This document shows positions 1 through 6,332 of a stretch of DNA of 9,390 bases, piece by piece. The stretch is from NCBI GenBank assembly GCA_003511845.1, contig DOIV01000047.1, forward strand, positions 1 to 9,390. The letters run 5' to 3'. Position 1 is the first letter of the stretch. Each line of letters opens with the position of its first letter. The notes under the pieces are model-generated. The model saw only the letters and a list, made by a program, of their open reading frames with translations. It did not search any database and was not told the DNA's origin. Source of the DNA: Flavobacteriaceae bacterium. GTDB lineage: Bacteria > Bacteroidota > Bacteroidia > Flavobacteriales > Flavobacteriaceae. Made by a program: the position numbers and the translations under genes.

Positions 1-3000
1 TTAATTCATTGTCTACCAAATATACATCATTGTCATTTATAACACCCTCTATATGATCTATACTTATATTATATGTAACAGAAGCATCATCAATATATGT
101 GTCAAAACCTAGAGAAACTCTTTTATCAGTAGTAAAACTAGATAAACCTTGAATAGCATATTTTAAAGTGTCAATTTTTGAATATAAACTAACCCAACCT
201 GCAGTAATTTTTTGACCATCATACAGTTTATCAAAACCATCAGTTGCTTTATCGAAAAAGCCAATTAAAATTTGATTAGACGCTCCACCTTCACTACTTT
301 CAATATTTAACCATAATCTGTCTTTTTCTTTTATAGCAGATTTTTTATTCTTAGTATTACTTTCTTTAAAAAACTGTGTATTTGACCCTTTTACACGCAT
401 ACCATCAGTAAAGGTTACTTTTTCTAAAGTTGAATTTGCTTGCACTAAAAAGCCTTGAGCAGAACCTATAAATTGAGTAGGTTCTAAACCTCCTGAAACA
501 GCGGCAGTACCACCGGTAAGGTTATAACAAGCATAATCATTACCTGTGTATTGTTCATTAGCAGTATCAGGATCATTATTGTTTGGTGTTTGATGTGTCC
601 AAAACCAAAGTGTACCATTTATTGAATTTTGGTTATTTGATTCATTGATAAATTCATCAGCATCAATTGCTGATGGATAAGGATTCCCTATTAAATTTAA
701 ATCATCAAGGCTATTTCCATTGTTATTAAAAACAATATCATTACCTGCATTTGTTAAATCTACAGTTCCATTATTTGGTGTACCTGAAAAAGATACTGTT
801 GCTTGTAAAGGGTAACTTCCCGCAAAAGGACCTTGAGATATGTATCCTTTAGCTCTCTTCATTACTTGGCCTTCAGCTGGAATCCATTCCCCTAGTGCTT
901 GATTACCACCAGTTCCATTAGAATTAACAGCTCCCATATCCCAATAATATAAAGAGCTTTGTCTATACCCACTAAATACCGTTGAGATATTTGCACCTTG
1001 AACTGGGGATGACCAATAGGTATAATCATCTCTATTAGTAAGTGATGTCGTTGTCTCACTTTTTGTAATAGTACCGCTAATAGAAACTGGAAGACCACCA
1101 GGATCTAAAACATTTACAGAATACAAAGATTCTTGGTCACCTAGGTTAAATGTGCCATTAATTATTAAATTTTCATTCACCTGTACATAATTTGTAGTAT
1201 TTGAATCAAAATCAAGCGTACCATTAATAGTTAGATGACAAGCCCCTAAATTGCCATTTGCAGCAGTATATGTACCTGAGATTATTGTAGTTCTTGTTCG
1301 ATCAGACGTACCATTACTCCAAGTTGTTGTCCATGTTGTTGTGCCAATATTTTGTGTACCTAAAGCTACATTTGCATCTGAATTAGCATTATCTACTTCT
1401 TCTAATAAAAGTTCAATATAATCTTTATTGCTAACATCAAAAGTTATAGATGGTAAATATGTTGTGCCACATCCTTTAACAAAACTTTTATCAACTCCCC
1501 AGTTTGATGGGAATCCTGCTGGTGGTGGTATATCACCAATAATATCAATTCTATCATTATAACAATTAACACCTGTAGAGGTAGATATTAAAATAACATC
1601 ATCTCCAGTAAATGTACATACTGAAGTAGAAGTAACAAGTCCTGAGCCTAAATTACCTGATAAAGGTAATGCAGCTGCAGAATTTTTGAAAATCACTACT
1701 TCTCCTGGTAATATTAAACCACCAGCACCAGTACCTCCTATAGCTACACTATGAACTGGAGCGTTTGTACTAATAACTCCTTCTCTAGTACCTGTATTTT
1801 CATACAGGCATAAATTATAAAAACCAGATGTTATAGAGTTTGAAGAAATGTTCTTCACTTCTATCCATTGATCATTACCTACACCTTCATAGTATTGTGT
1901 TATTAATAATTCACTCCCTACTGGTACTCCATCAATTCCCTCGCCTTGAATAGCAAAAGTATAAGGATCATTAACACCATTATTAGGTATTGATATTGTA
2001 GCATTTTTAACACCAACCGTTGTAGGGTCAAAAGTAATTGTAAAAGTTGTAGTTCCTCCACCAGAGGCTACAGGTGTTGTTGGAGTAGCTGTAACTGTAA
2101 AATCTGCAGCATCTACCCCTGTAATATTTACTAAAGGCACGTTTGTCAATAATAAGTCAGCGGCACCATTATTCGCTATGGTAAACGTATGTGCAACACT
2201 ACTGCCAGTAATATCTGTATTAGGGAATAAAGTATCATCACCAGCATTTGGTGAGTTACTTCCACTTGTAATTGAGGTGCTATTTCCTATCACGTCCATA
2301 TCAGGAGCAGCAGCGACACCAACACCAGAAACTTGAAAACTAAAATTAGCATCATTATTAGCAATTCCTATGACTGCATTTCTAGTTACCGCAGCAGTTG
2401 GAGCAAATTCTACTTGAAAAGTAAAAGATGCATTTGGAGCTAGTGTAGCAGGTAAAGTAACAGGTAATGTAAGTACAGTAAAATCTGCACTCCCCGCTGG
2501 ACGAAAAACATTTGTTACTATTAATGGGGCACTTCCTATATTTTTAATGGTATATGATCTAATATTTGTGTTCCCTATTACTACATTTCCAAAATCTGTG
2601 TTATCTCCTAAAATAACAGTAGGCGTAACCAATAAGTTATCATCTCCTATCACTTCAATTATTGGTGCAGCTGCACCTCCAGTACCTGAAATTTCAAAGA
2701 AAAAATTCTCAGTAAGAAATGTTGTATTGTTAAATACCTCTAATTGTACAGTTGTAGTTTGAGTACCTGCAGCAGTAGGTGTGAAATCTACAGTAAAATC
2801 TGATGTAGCATTAACCCCTGTAATACTAAAAGGTGTTGGTGATTGTTGCACCCAATCTCCGGTTAAATTAGCAGCAGTAACTGATAATACATCAACTACT
2901 GAACTCGTAAACCTATACGTTTGTGATACTGTTGTACTCAACGGTACAGTACCAAAATCAGTACCTTCGGCTGTTGCTGGTGTATTTGTAGCTGGCAACA

Positions 3001-3118
3001 CACTTGTAGTTGATATTAATTGTAACGGACTCCCTCCACTTACACTTCCATTTTGAGCCTGAGCAAACCCAACTACAGCAAGTATTAAAACAATTGTAAA
3101 TAGTAATCTTTTCATCAT
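1..3118 (-). CDS. Large secreted multidomain surface protein, probable type IX secretion cargo (3' end outside window)
   Basis: The minus-strand frame is open without a stop for 1039 codons, from ATG at 3118 past the left edge, so the C-terminus is missing. Residues 1-21 form a signal peptide (MMKR, a hydrophobic stretch, then AQA before Gln22). Residues about 24-396 hold three choice-of-anchor-D (ASPM/SPD-2/Hydin-like) modules. Residues about 401-540 resemble a lamin-tail domain (ELLITQYYEG, QWIEVKNIS, a later GDDVILIS). From about 640 the protein matches the region that commonly precedes the sorting signal in flavobacterial type IX cargo: YWSSPV near 702, LNLIGNPYPSAID near 809-818, then a beta-rich stretch. 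I infer export to the cell surface or medium, with a C-terminal sorting domain left of position 1. It is rich in Thr, Asn, Gly and Ser. No enzymatic motif was seen; adhesion or matrix binding is a guess. The second Met (3115) is an equally possible start. Confidence 0.88.
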   Translation of the reverse strand, partial: MMKRLLFTIVLILAVVGFAQAQNGSVSGGSPLQLISTTSVLPATNTPATAEGTDFGTVPLSTTVSQTYRFTSSVVDVLSVTAANLTGDWVQQSPTPFSITGVNATSDFTVDFTPTAAGTQTTTVQLEVFNNTTFLTENFFFEISGTGGAAAPIIEVIGDDNLLVTPTVILGDNTDFGNVVIGNTNIRSYTIKNIGSAPLIVTNVFRPAGSADFTVLTLPVTLPATLAPNASFTFQVEFAPTAAVTRNAVIGIANNDANFSFQVSGVGVAAAPDMDVIGNSTSITSGSNSPNAGDDTLFPNTDITGSSVAHTFTIANNGAADLLLTNVPLVNITGVDAADFTVTATPTTPVASGGGTTTFTITFDPTTVGVKNATISIPNNGVNDPYTFAIQGEGIDGVPVGSELLITQYYEGVGNDQWIEVKNISSNSITSGFYNLCLYENTGTREGVISTNAPVHSVAIGGTGAGGLILPGEVVIFKNSAAALPLSGNLGSGLVTSTSVCTFTGDDVILISTSTGVNCYNDRIDIIGDIPPPAGFPSNWGVDKSFVKGCGTTYLPSITFDVSNKDYIELLLEEVDNANSDANVALGTQNIGTTTWTTTWSNGTSDRTRTTIISGTYTAANGNLGACHLTINGTLDFDSNTTNYVQVNENLIINGTFNLGDQESLYSVNVLDPGGLPVSISGTITKSETTTSLTNRDDYTYWSSPVQGANISTVFSGYRQSSLYYWDMGAVNSNGTGGNQALGEWIPAEGQVMKRAKGYISQGPFAGSYPLQATVSFSGTPNNGTVDLTNAGNDIVFNNNGNSLDDLNLIGNPYPSAIDADEFINESNNQNSINGTLWFWTHQTPNNNDPDTANEQYTGNDYACYNLTGGTAAVSGGLEPTQFIGSAQGFLVQANSTLEKVTFTDGMRVKGSNTQFFKESNTKNKKSAIKEKDRLWLNIESSEGGASNQILIGFFDKATDGFDKLYDGQKITAGWVSLYSKIDTLKYAIQGLSSFTTDKRVSLGFDTYIDDASVTYNISIDHIEGVINDNDVYLVDNEL
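1931..3049 (-). repeat. Three tandem choice-of-anchor-D modules inside the surface protein
   Basis: Residues about 24-148, 150-267 and 268-396 share one layout. Each has an early acidic or Phe-Gly strand start (DFGTVPL at 54, DFGNVVIG at 175, DTLFPNTDI at 295), then a Tyr/Phe-Thr-Ile strand, a Gly/Ala-x-Leu turn, an Asp-Phe-Thr-Val strand, a Phe-x-Pro-Thr turn, and a closing strand ending in Gly-x-Gly (SGTGG, SGVGV, QGEGID). Modules two and three match better than the first, which is more divergent. This is repetition at protein level; the DNA copies have drifted. Such immunoglobulin-like modules usually act as spacers or binding stalks. Confidence 0.72.
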
Positions 3119-3160
3119 AATTTTATTAAAGTTTTCCCTAAATGACTTTTTATTAATGTA

Positions 3161-3190
3161 CAAATATACAAATTATATACATGCCCTAAA
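3161..3190 (-). promoter_or_regulatory. Bacteroidota-type promoter for the surface protein gene
   Basis: Read on the minus strand, TATATTTG (3168-3161) matches the -7 consensus TAnnTTTG exactly. Eighteen bases upstream lies TTTA (3190-3187), one mismatch from the -33 TTTG box, overlapping the stop codon of the DUF721 gene. The predicted start of transcription, around 3150-3156, would leave a leader of roughly 35 bases before ATG 3118. This suggests the surface protein gene is transcribed separately from recF and DUF721, although read-through is possible because no terminator was seen between them. Confidence 0.55.
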
Positions 3191-3485
3191 GTAGCTTAAC
3201 GTTTTTTATTAACACTTTATTTAACTTTTCGTTCATTAATTTAATAATTTTTTCTTTTCCATAACTTAATTCTTCTCTTAACACAGATGAGGACAGCTTT
3301 ATATACAGGATATTATTCTTAAATTGAATGTCGTTTGTATAACTCTGCACACCACTACCCATCACTTCTGCCCAAGCTTCTTTTATTGTTAATAAATCTA
3401 TTCCTTTTTGCAATTTATTATCTTGTAGAACGTCTTTCATCAAGTCTTTAATAGACATAAATTCGTTATTTCTTCTTGAACTCAT
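3186..3485 (-). CDS. DUF721 family protein, DciA-like candidate helicase operator
   Basis: This 99-residue protein fits the short single-domain DUF721 family (Pfam PF05258), which includes DciA, the ancestral partner needed to bring DnaB helicase to replication origins in many bacteria lacking DnaC. A basic N-terminus (SSRRNNEF) leads to a helix (MSIKDLMKDVLQDNKL), then the KH-like core: Trp38 in IKEAWAEVMG, a strand pair ending in LYIKLSSSVLREEL, and a final helix with KIIKLMNEKLN. The ATG at 3485 is separated from the recF stop by one base, which suggests translational coupling and supports this start over Met10. The same adjacency of recF and a DUF721 gene is known from actinobacteria. Family membership is seen in the sequence; helicase-loading function here is inference. 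Confidence 0.87.
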   Translation of the reverse strand: MSSRRNNEFMSIKDLMKDVLQDNKLQKGIDLLTIKEAWAEVMGSGVQSYTNDIQFKNNILYIKLSSSVLREELSYGKEKIIKLMNEKLNKVLIKNVKLL

Positions 3486-3486
3486 T

Positions 3487-4569
3487 TTATTCTAATTCAA
3501 ATATTTTATACGATTGCTTGGTTTTTTTAATTATATTTTCTGTTCTTTCTACATGAGTATCAGTAATGAAAATTTGTCCAAAACCATCTTCATTTACCAA
3601 ATCTATAATTTTAGAAACCCTTTCTTCATCTAATTTATCAAAAATATCATCCAATAGCAATATAGGTGTTTTATTTGATTGCGATTTTACAAAATCAAAT
3701 TCTGCCAATTTTAAAGCTATCAAATATGTTTTTTGTTGTCCTTGTGATCCGAATTTCTTAATAGGATAACCTTCTATAGTATATAACAAGTCATCACGAT
3801 GAACTCCTACTGATGTATATTGCAACACTCTATCTTTTTCTAAGCTTTTATGTAAAAGCTCTTCAAAATTACCTTTTTCTAAAGGACTTTTGTATAAAAA
3901 TCGCACCTTTTCATTAGCATTACTAATATGTTGATGTCTTTTTTCAAAGATAGGAATAAACTCTTTAGTAAACATTGTCCTTTTATGGTGAATTTTCACT
4001 CCAAAATTAATCAACTGCTTATTGTAAATATCAATATTTAAAGCATCAAAAGTGTGATTAACTGCAAAGTATTTTAATAAGGAATTCCGCTGAGTTAACA
4101 CTTTGTTATAGCTAATTAAATCTTGCAAATACGCTTTGTCAGACTGTGCAATGACGCTATCCATAAATTTTCGTCTTACCTCACTCCCTTCAGTAATTAA
4201 ATTGGTGTCATTGGGTGAAATAATAACTACCGGAATCAAACCTATATGCTCTGATAGTTTTTCATATTCCTTCCCATTACGTTTTACAACCTTTTTTTGA
4301 CCTTTCTTTACACTACAATTTATCAATTCATCTTTTTCCTTAATATCAAAAACACCTTCAATCACAAAAAATTCTTTATGGTGCTGTATATTTTGAATGG
4401 CTACACTATTAAAATAGCCTTTTGTAAAAGCCAAATGATAAATTGCATCTAAAACATTCGTTTTACCAACTCCATTATTACCAACAAAACAATTAATTTT
4501 TACATTAAATTCAAATGTAGTAGCATCAAAATTTTTATAATTTACTAAGTTGATTTTTTTTAGATACAT
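3487..4569 (-). CDS. recF: RecF DNA replication and repair ATPase
   Basis: RecF is an SMC-like ABC ATPase that binds gapped DNA and, with RecO and RecR, helps load RecA in single-strand gap repair. The 360-residue product has the family's usual length. It opens with [14 protein letters not shown], the typical RecF beginning. Walker A is GNNGVGKT (Lys36), the ABC signature is FGSQGQQ (about 273-279), and Walker B is ILLLDD (303-308) followed by a D-loop-like FDKLD. A His at 339 (ITDTHVE) fits the switch position. An in-frame TTG at 4587 would add six residues; the ATG at 4569 is preferred because the conserved family start begins exactly there. It is the first gene of the leftward recF-DUF721 pair and is divergent from the TPR gene. 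Confidence 0.97.
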   Translation of the reverse strand: MYLKKINLVNYKNFDATTFEFNVKINCFVGNNGVGKTNVLDAIYHLAFTKGYFNSVAIQNIQHHKEFFVIEGVFDIKEKDELINCSVKKGQKKVVKRNGKEYEKLSEHIGLIPVVIISPNDTNLITEGSEVRRKFMDSVIAQSDKAYLQDLISYNKVLTQRNSLLKYFAVNHTFDALNIDIYNKQLINFGVKIHHKRTMFTKEFIPIFEKRHQHISNANEKVRFLYKSPLEKGNFEELLHKSLEKDRVLQYTSVGVHRDDLLYTIEGYPIKKFGSQGQQKTYLIALKLAEFDFVKSQSNKTPILLLDDIFDKLDEERVSKIIDLVNEDGFGQIFITDTHVERTENIIKKTKQSYKIFELE

Positions 4570-4597
4570 GTTTAATTTATGCTTCAATGCAAAAAAA

Positions 4598-4606
4598 CAA
4601 AATTTA
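4598..4606 (-). promoter_or_regulatory. Weak promoter candidate for recF
   Basis: On the minus strand, TAAATTTTG (4606-4598) resembles the Bacteroidota -7 box TAnnTTTG but has one extra base between TA and TTTG. It lies 28 bases upstream of the recF ATG at 4569. No convincing -33 TTTG was found at the normal spacing. recF must have some promoter in this divergent gap, and this is the best match I can see. Confidence 0.3.
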
Positions 4607-4642
4607 CATCAATAATTAGAATATAATTACAATAAAAAATTA

Positions 4643-4650
4643 TATTTTTG
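4643..4650 (+). promoter_or_regulatory. -7 box of the promoter for the TPR gene and ribH
   Basis: TATTTTTG matches the Bacteroidota TAnnTTTG -7 consensus exactly and sits 23 bases before the ATG at 4674, which predicts a leader of roughly 15-18 bases. The -33 box is not clear; a TTAG at 4616-4619 is the nearest partial match, and its spacing of 23 bases is long. The short leader leaves no room for a riboswitch ahead of the operon, and no FMN-type element was seen. Confidence 0.5.
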
Positions 4651-4673
4651 CCCTCATAAATTTTATCAGCGTA

Positions 4674-5459
4674 ATGGCAACATACAAGAAAAGAGGAAAT
4701 AAGATTAAAAAAGAAAAGCTTACAGGAACTGAAGACTTTTCAAAAATAGAACAAGATAGTACAACTGCTGAAGTTTTTAATACTTTAGACGAAACTGCAT
4801 CAAAATCAGAACAATGGGTTGAAAAGAACAGTAAACCTTTATTTGCCGGACTTATTGCAATTGCACTTTTGATTATAGGCTATCAGGTTTATAATAAATA
4901 CTTTCAAGAGCCTAAAGAAAAAGATGCTGCTGATGAATTGGCTTACCCTAAATCATTTTTTGACCAAGCTCAAACAAATGCAGTTGCTGTAGATTCATTA
5001 TACAATTTAGCATTGAATGGTACTGATGGTAAATATGGACTATTAGACATTATTGACACTTACGGAAATACAGATGCTGGTAATTTAGCCAAATACATGG
5101 CTGGAATTTCTTATTTAAGGATTAACGATTACCAAAATGCTATTGAACAGTTAAGTGGTTTCTCAACAGATGATGAGATGCTAGGTGCTCTTGCTCAAGG
5201 TAATATTGGAGATGCGTTCTCACAAATTAATCAACCGGAAGATGCTTTAGATCATTATATAAAGGCAGCAAACATTAGAACTAATGAACTAACAACTCCT
5301 TTTTATCTACTAAAAGCTGGTAATATTGCTATGGACTTAAAGAACTTTAGCAAGGCAGAAGAATTATTTACTAAAATTAAAGAAGAATTTCCTAATTCTG
5401 ATGAAGGTCTGAAAATAAGCAGCTATTTAAACAGAGCAAAACTATCTGCTCAAAACTAA
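4674..5459 (+). CDS. Membrane-anchored tetratricopeptide repeat protein, YfgM-like
   Basis: The 261-residue product has a charged, Lys-rich cytoplasmic N-terminus (about 1-55), one transmembrane helix (about 56-73, LFAGLIAIALLIIGY) and an extracytoplasmic domain. The domain carries about three TPR units: near 134-166 (YMAGISYLRINDYQNAIEQL), 170-203 (GNIGDAFSQINQPEDALDHY) and 208-241 (AGNIAMDLKNFSKAEELFTK). This N-in, single-helix plus TPR layout matches the YfgM family, which in enterobacteria associates with the SecYEG translocon and periplasmic chaperones. A similar role here is inference. The gene is divergent from recF and ends six bases before ribH, so the two are probably co-transcribed. 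No link to riboflavin chemistry is visible in the protein. Confidence 0.88.
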   Translation: MATYKKRGNKIKKEKLTGTEDFSKIEQDSTTAEVFNTLDETASKSEQWVEKNSKPLFAGLIAIALLIIGYQVYNKYFQEPKEKDAADELAYPKSFFDQAQTNAVAVDSLYNLALNGTDGKYGLLDIIDTYGNTDAGNLAKYMAGISYLRINDYQNAIEQLSGFSTDDEMLGALAQGNIGDAFSQINQPEDALDHYIKAANIRTNELTTPFYLLKAGNIAMDLKNFSKAEELFTKIKEEFPNSDEGLKISSYLNRAKLSAQN

Positions 5460-5465
5460 GCCTCT

Positions 5466-5939
5466 ATGGCAACCACTAACTTATCAGAGTACAATAAAGC
5501 CACAATCCCAAATGCGAAGTCTCTTCGATTTGGGATTGTGGTTTCTGATTGGAATGATTCCATTACTGAAAATCTTTTTCAAGGAGCAAAAGTTACTTTA
5601 TTAGAACATGGAGCTCTTCAAGGTAATATTACACGATTAAATGTACCTGGTAGTTATGAACTGACTTATGGCTGTAAACATTTACTCAAAAAAGGGAAAT
5701 TTGATGCTATTATTGCTATTGGATGCGTAATTCAGGGCGAAACCAAACATTTTGATTTTGTTTGTGAAGCGGTATCACAAGGCGTTAAAGATTTAAATAT
5801 ACTTTATGACATACCTACCATTTTCTGTGTACTCACAGACAATACACTACAACAATCTATTGACAGATCTGGTGGGAAACACGGTAACAAAGGTGTTGAA
5901 TGTGCAATTGCTGCAATAAAAATGGCAACTTTAACATAG
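5466..5939 (+). CDS. ribH: 6,7-dimethyl-8-ribityllumazine synthase (riboflavin biosynthesis)
   Basis: Lumazine synthase condenses 5-amino-6-ribitylamino-uracil with 3,4-dihydroxy-2-butanone 4-phosphate, giving the direct precursor of riboflavin; it acts in the cytoplasm, usually as a 60-mer shell or pentamer. The 157 residues match the family's usual length. Visible motifs are FGIVVSDWNDSIT (22-34, ribityl side), VPGSYEL (60-66), GCVIQGETKHFDF (86-98) with the catalytic His95, and VLTDNT...DRSGGKHGNKG (122-143) in the phosphate-binding part. Gln90 stands where many families have Arg (VIRGET); I recall Gln as usual in Bacteroidota. The ATG is placed six bases after the TPR stop. The first 25 codons hold a long inverted repeat, listed separately. 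Confidence 0.97.
   Translation: MATTNLSEYNKATIPNAKSLRFGIVVSDWNDSITENLFQGAKVTLLEHGALQGNITRLNVPGSYELTYGCKHLLKKGKFDAIIAIGCVIQGETKHFDFVCEAVSQGVKDLNILYDIPTIFCVLTDNTLQQSIDRSGGKHGNKGVECAIAAIKMATLT
5497..5544 (+). repeat. Long near-perfect inverted repeat (hairpin) in the 5' coding region of ribH
   Basis: The left arm 5501-5513 pairs with 5528-5540 over 13 uninterrupted base pairs. After a single bulged G (5514), 5515-5519 (CGAAG) pairs with 5523-5527 (CTTCG) around a three-base TCT loop (5520-5522). Outward, C5500-G5541, a G-U pair (5499-5542) and two A-U pairs (5498-5543, 5497-5544) extend it to about 22 pairs. It covers codons 11-27 of ribH, including codons unusual for AT-rich DNA (GCG, GGG, GTG). 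No T-run follows, so it is not a standard terminator. The pairing is seen directly; its function is unknown. Confidence 0.9.
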
Positions 5940-5970
5940 TTTTATTCACAAAACTTGACTATCTTTTTTT
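5938..5970 (+). terminator. Weak intrinsic terminator candidate after ribH
   Basis: AGTTTT (5938-5943) and AAAACT (5950-5955) form a six-pair stem with a six-base loop, overlapping the ribH stop codon. A run of seven T lies at 5964-5970, but eight bases separate stem and T-run and the stem is AT-rich, so termination would be weak. It overlaps the promoter candidate for the following genes. Confidence 0.22.
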
Positions 5971-5985
5971 ATTTCAGTAAATTTG
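5954..5985 (+). promoter_or_regulatory. Bacteroidota-type promoter for the small membrane protein-mutL-rhomboid genes
   Basis: TAAATTTG (5978-5985) matches the -7 consensus TAnnTTTG exactly. CTTG (5954-5957) lies 20 bases upstream, one mismatch from the -33 TTTG box and with normal spacing. The start of transcription would fall near 5990-5994, leaving a leader of about 60 bases before the ATG at 6055. The leader is AT-rich and shows no strong fold by eye. Confidence 0.58.
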
Positions 5986-6054
5986 AATAAAAGTTAAATG
6001 GCTTAATTATTGTTGTATATAAAACAATCCAATCATTTAATAAGCTTTTAAAAT

Positions 6055-6330
6055 ATGGGAATTCTTAAACGTACAAACAAAAAATTTGATTACAGCCCTA
6101 GATATTATAAGGGAGAAGGTAATCCGTATCAAATAGAACATAAATTTGATAAATTCAGGACTACTGTTGGAGCTAGCAAAGGTATTAAAGCCAAATTTAC
6201 AAATGCCTTTGACGAATCTAAAAGACATGAAGGTAGAATATTTAATAAAACTATTTTAATTATAATTGCTATTTTAACTTTTATTTTTCTTTACATAATC
6301 GATTTTGATTTATCTATTTTCGTAAAATAA
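6055..6330 (+). CDS. Small single-helix membrane protein of unknown function, upstream of mutL
   Basis: This 91-residue protein has no domain I can name. Residues 1-64 are hydrophilic and strongly basic, with an aromatic, probably conserved patch (SPRYYKGEGNPYQIEHKFD, 14-32) and a basic stretch (RTTVGASKGIKAKF). Residues about 65-86 form one transmembrane helix (KTILIIIAILTFIFLYII), ending in the short tail DFDLSIFVK. The positive-inside rule predicts a cytoplasmic N-terminus. The stop is two bases before mutL, so translation is probably coupled. From memory, homologues in flavobacteria are sometimes named 'riboflavin synthase subunit beta'; nothing in the sequence supports that, and the label probably leaked from neighbouring ribH. 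It is a real gene: tight spacing, an upstream promoter and a credible membrane protein. Confidence 0.83.
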   Translation: MGILKRTNKKFDYSPRYYKGEGNPYQIEHKFDKFRTTVGASKGIKAKFTNAFDESKRHEGRIFNKTILIIIAILTFIFLYIIDFDLSIFVK

Positions 6331-6332
6331 TA

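Noticed and set aside
892..1098. Minus-strand open frame of 68 codons
   Set aside because: It overlaps the surface protein in another frame of the same strand; the larger frame has clear domains and this one has none.
2547..3056. Two plus-strand open frames (2547-2762 and 2781-3056)
   Set aside because: They lie entirely antisense to the surface protein gene and arise from its Thr/Val/Asn codon bias; they show no domain, promoter or plausible protein composition.
1..3118. Frameshift or pseudogene in the surface protein
   Set aside because: All in-window triplets of the frame were read and no stop was found; the domains run continuously. The gene is simply cut by the window edge.
3566..3769. 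Plus-strand open frame inside recF
   Set aside because: Antisense shadow of the conserved Walker B and signature region of recF.
4570..4587. TTG start for recF, six codons longer
   Set aside because: The conserved RecF start ([14 protein letters not shown]) begins at the ATG at 4569, and the extra residues are not part of the family pattern.
4651..4673. FMN riboswitch ahead of the ribH operon
   Set aside because: The predicted leader is only about 15-18 bases; no room or conserved RFN element exists.
6037..6228. Minus-strand open frame opposite the small membrane protein
   Set aside because: Antisense shadow; the plus-strand gene has a promoter, tight spacing to mutL and a membrane helix.
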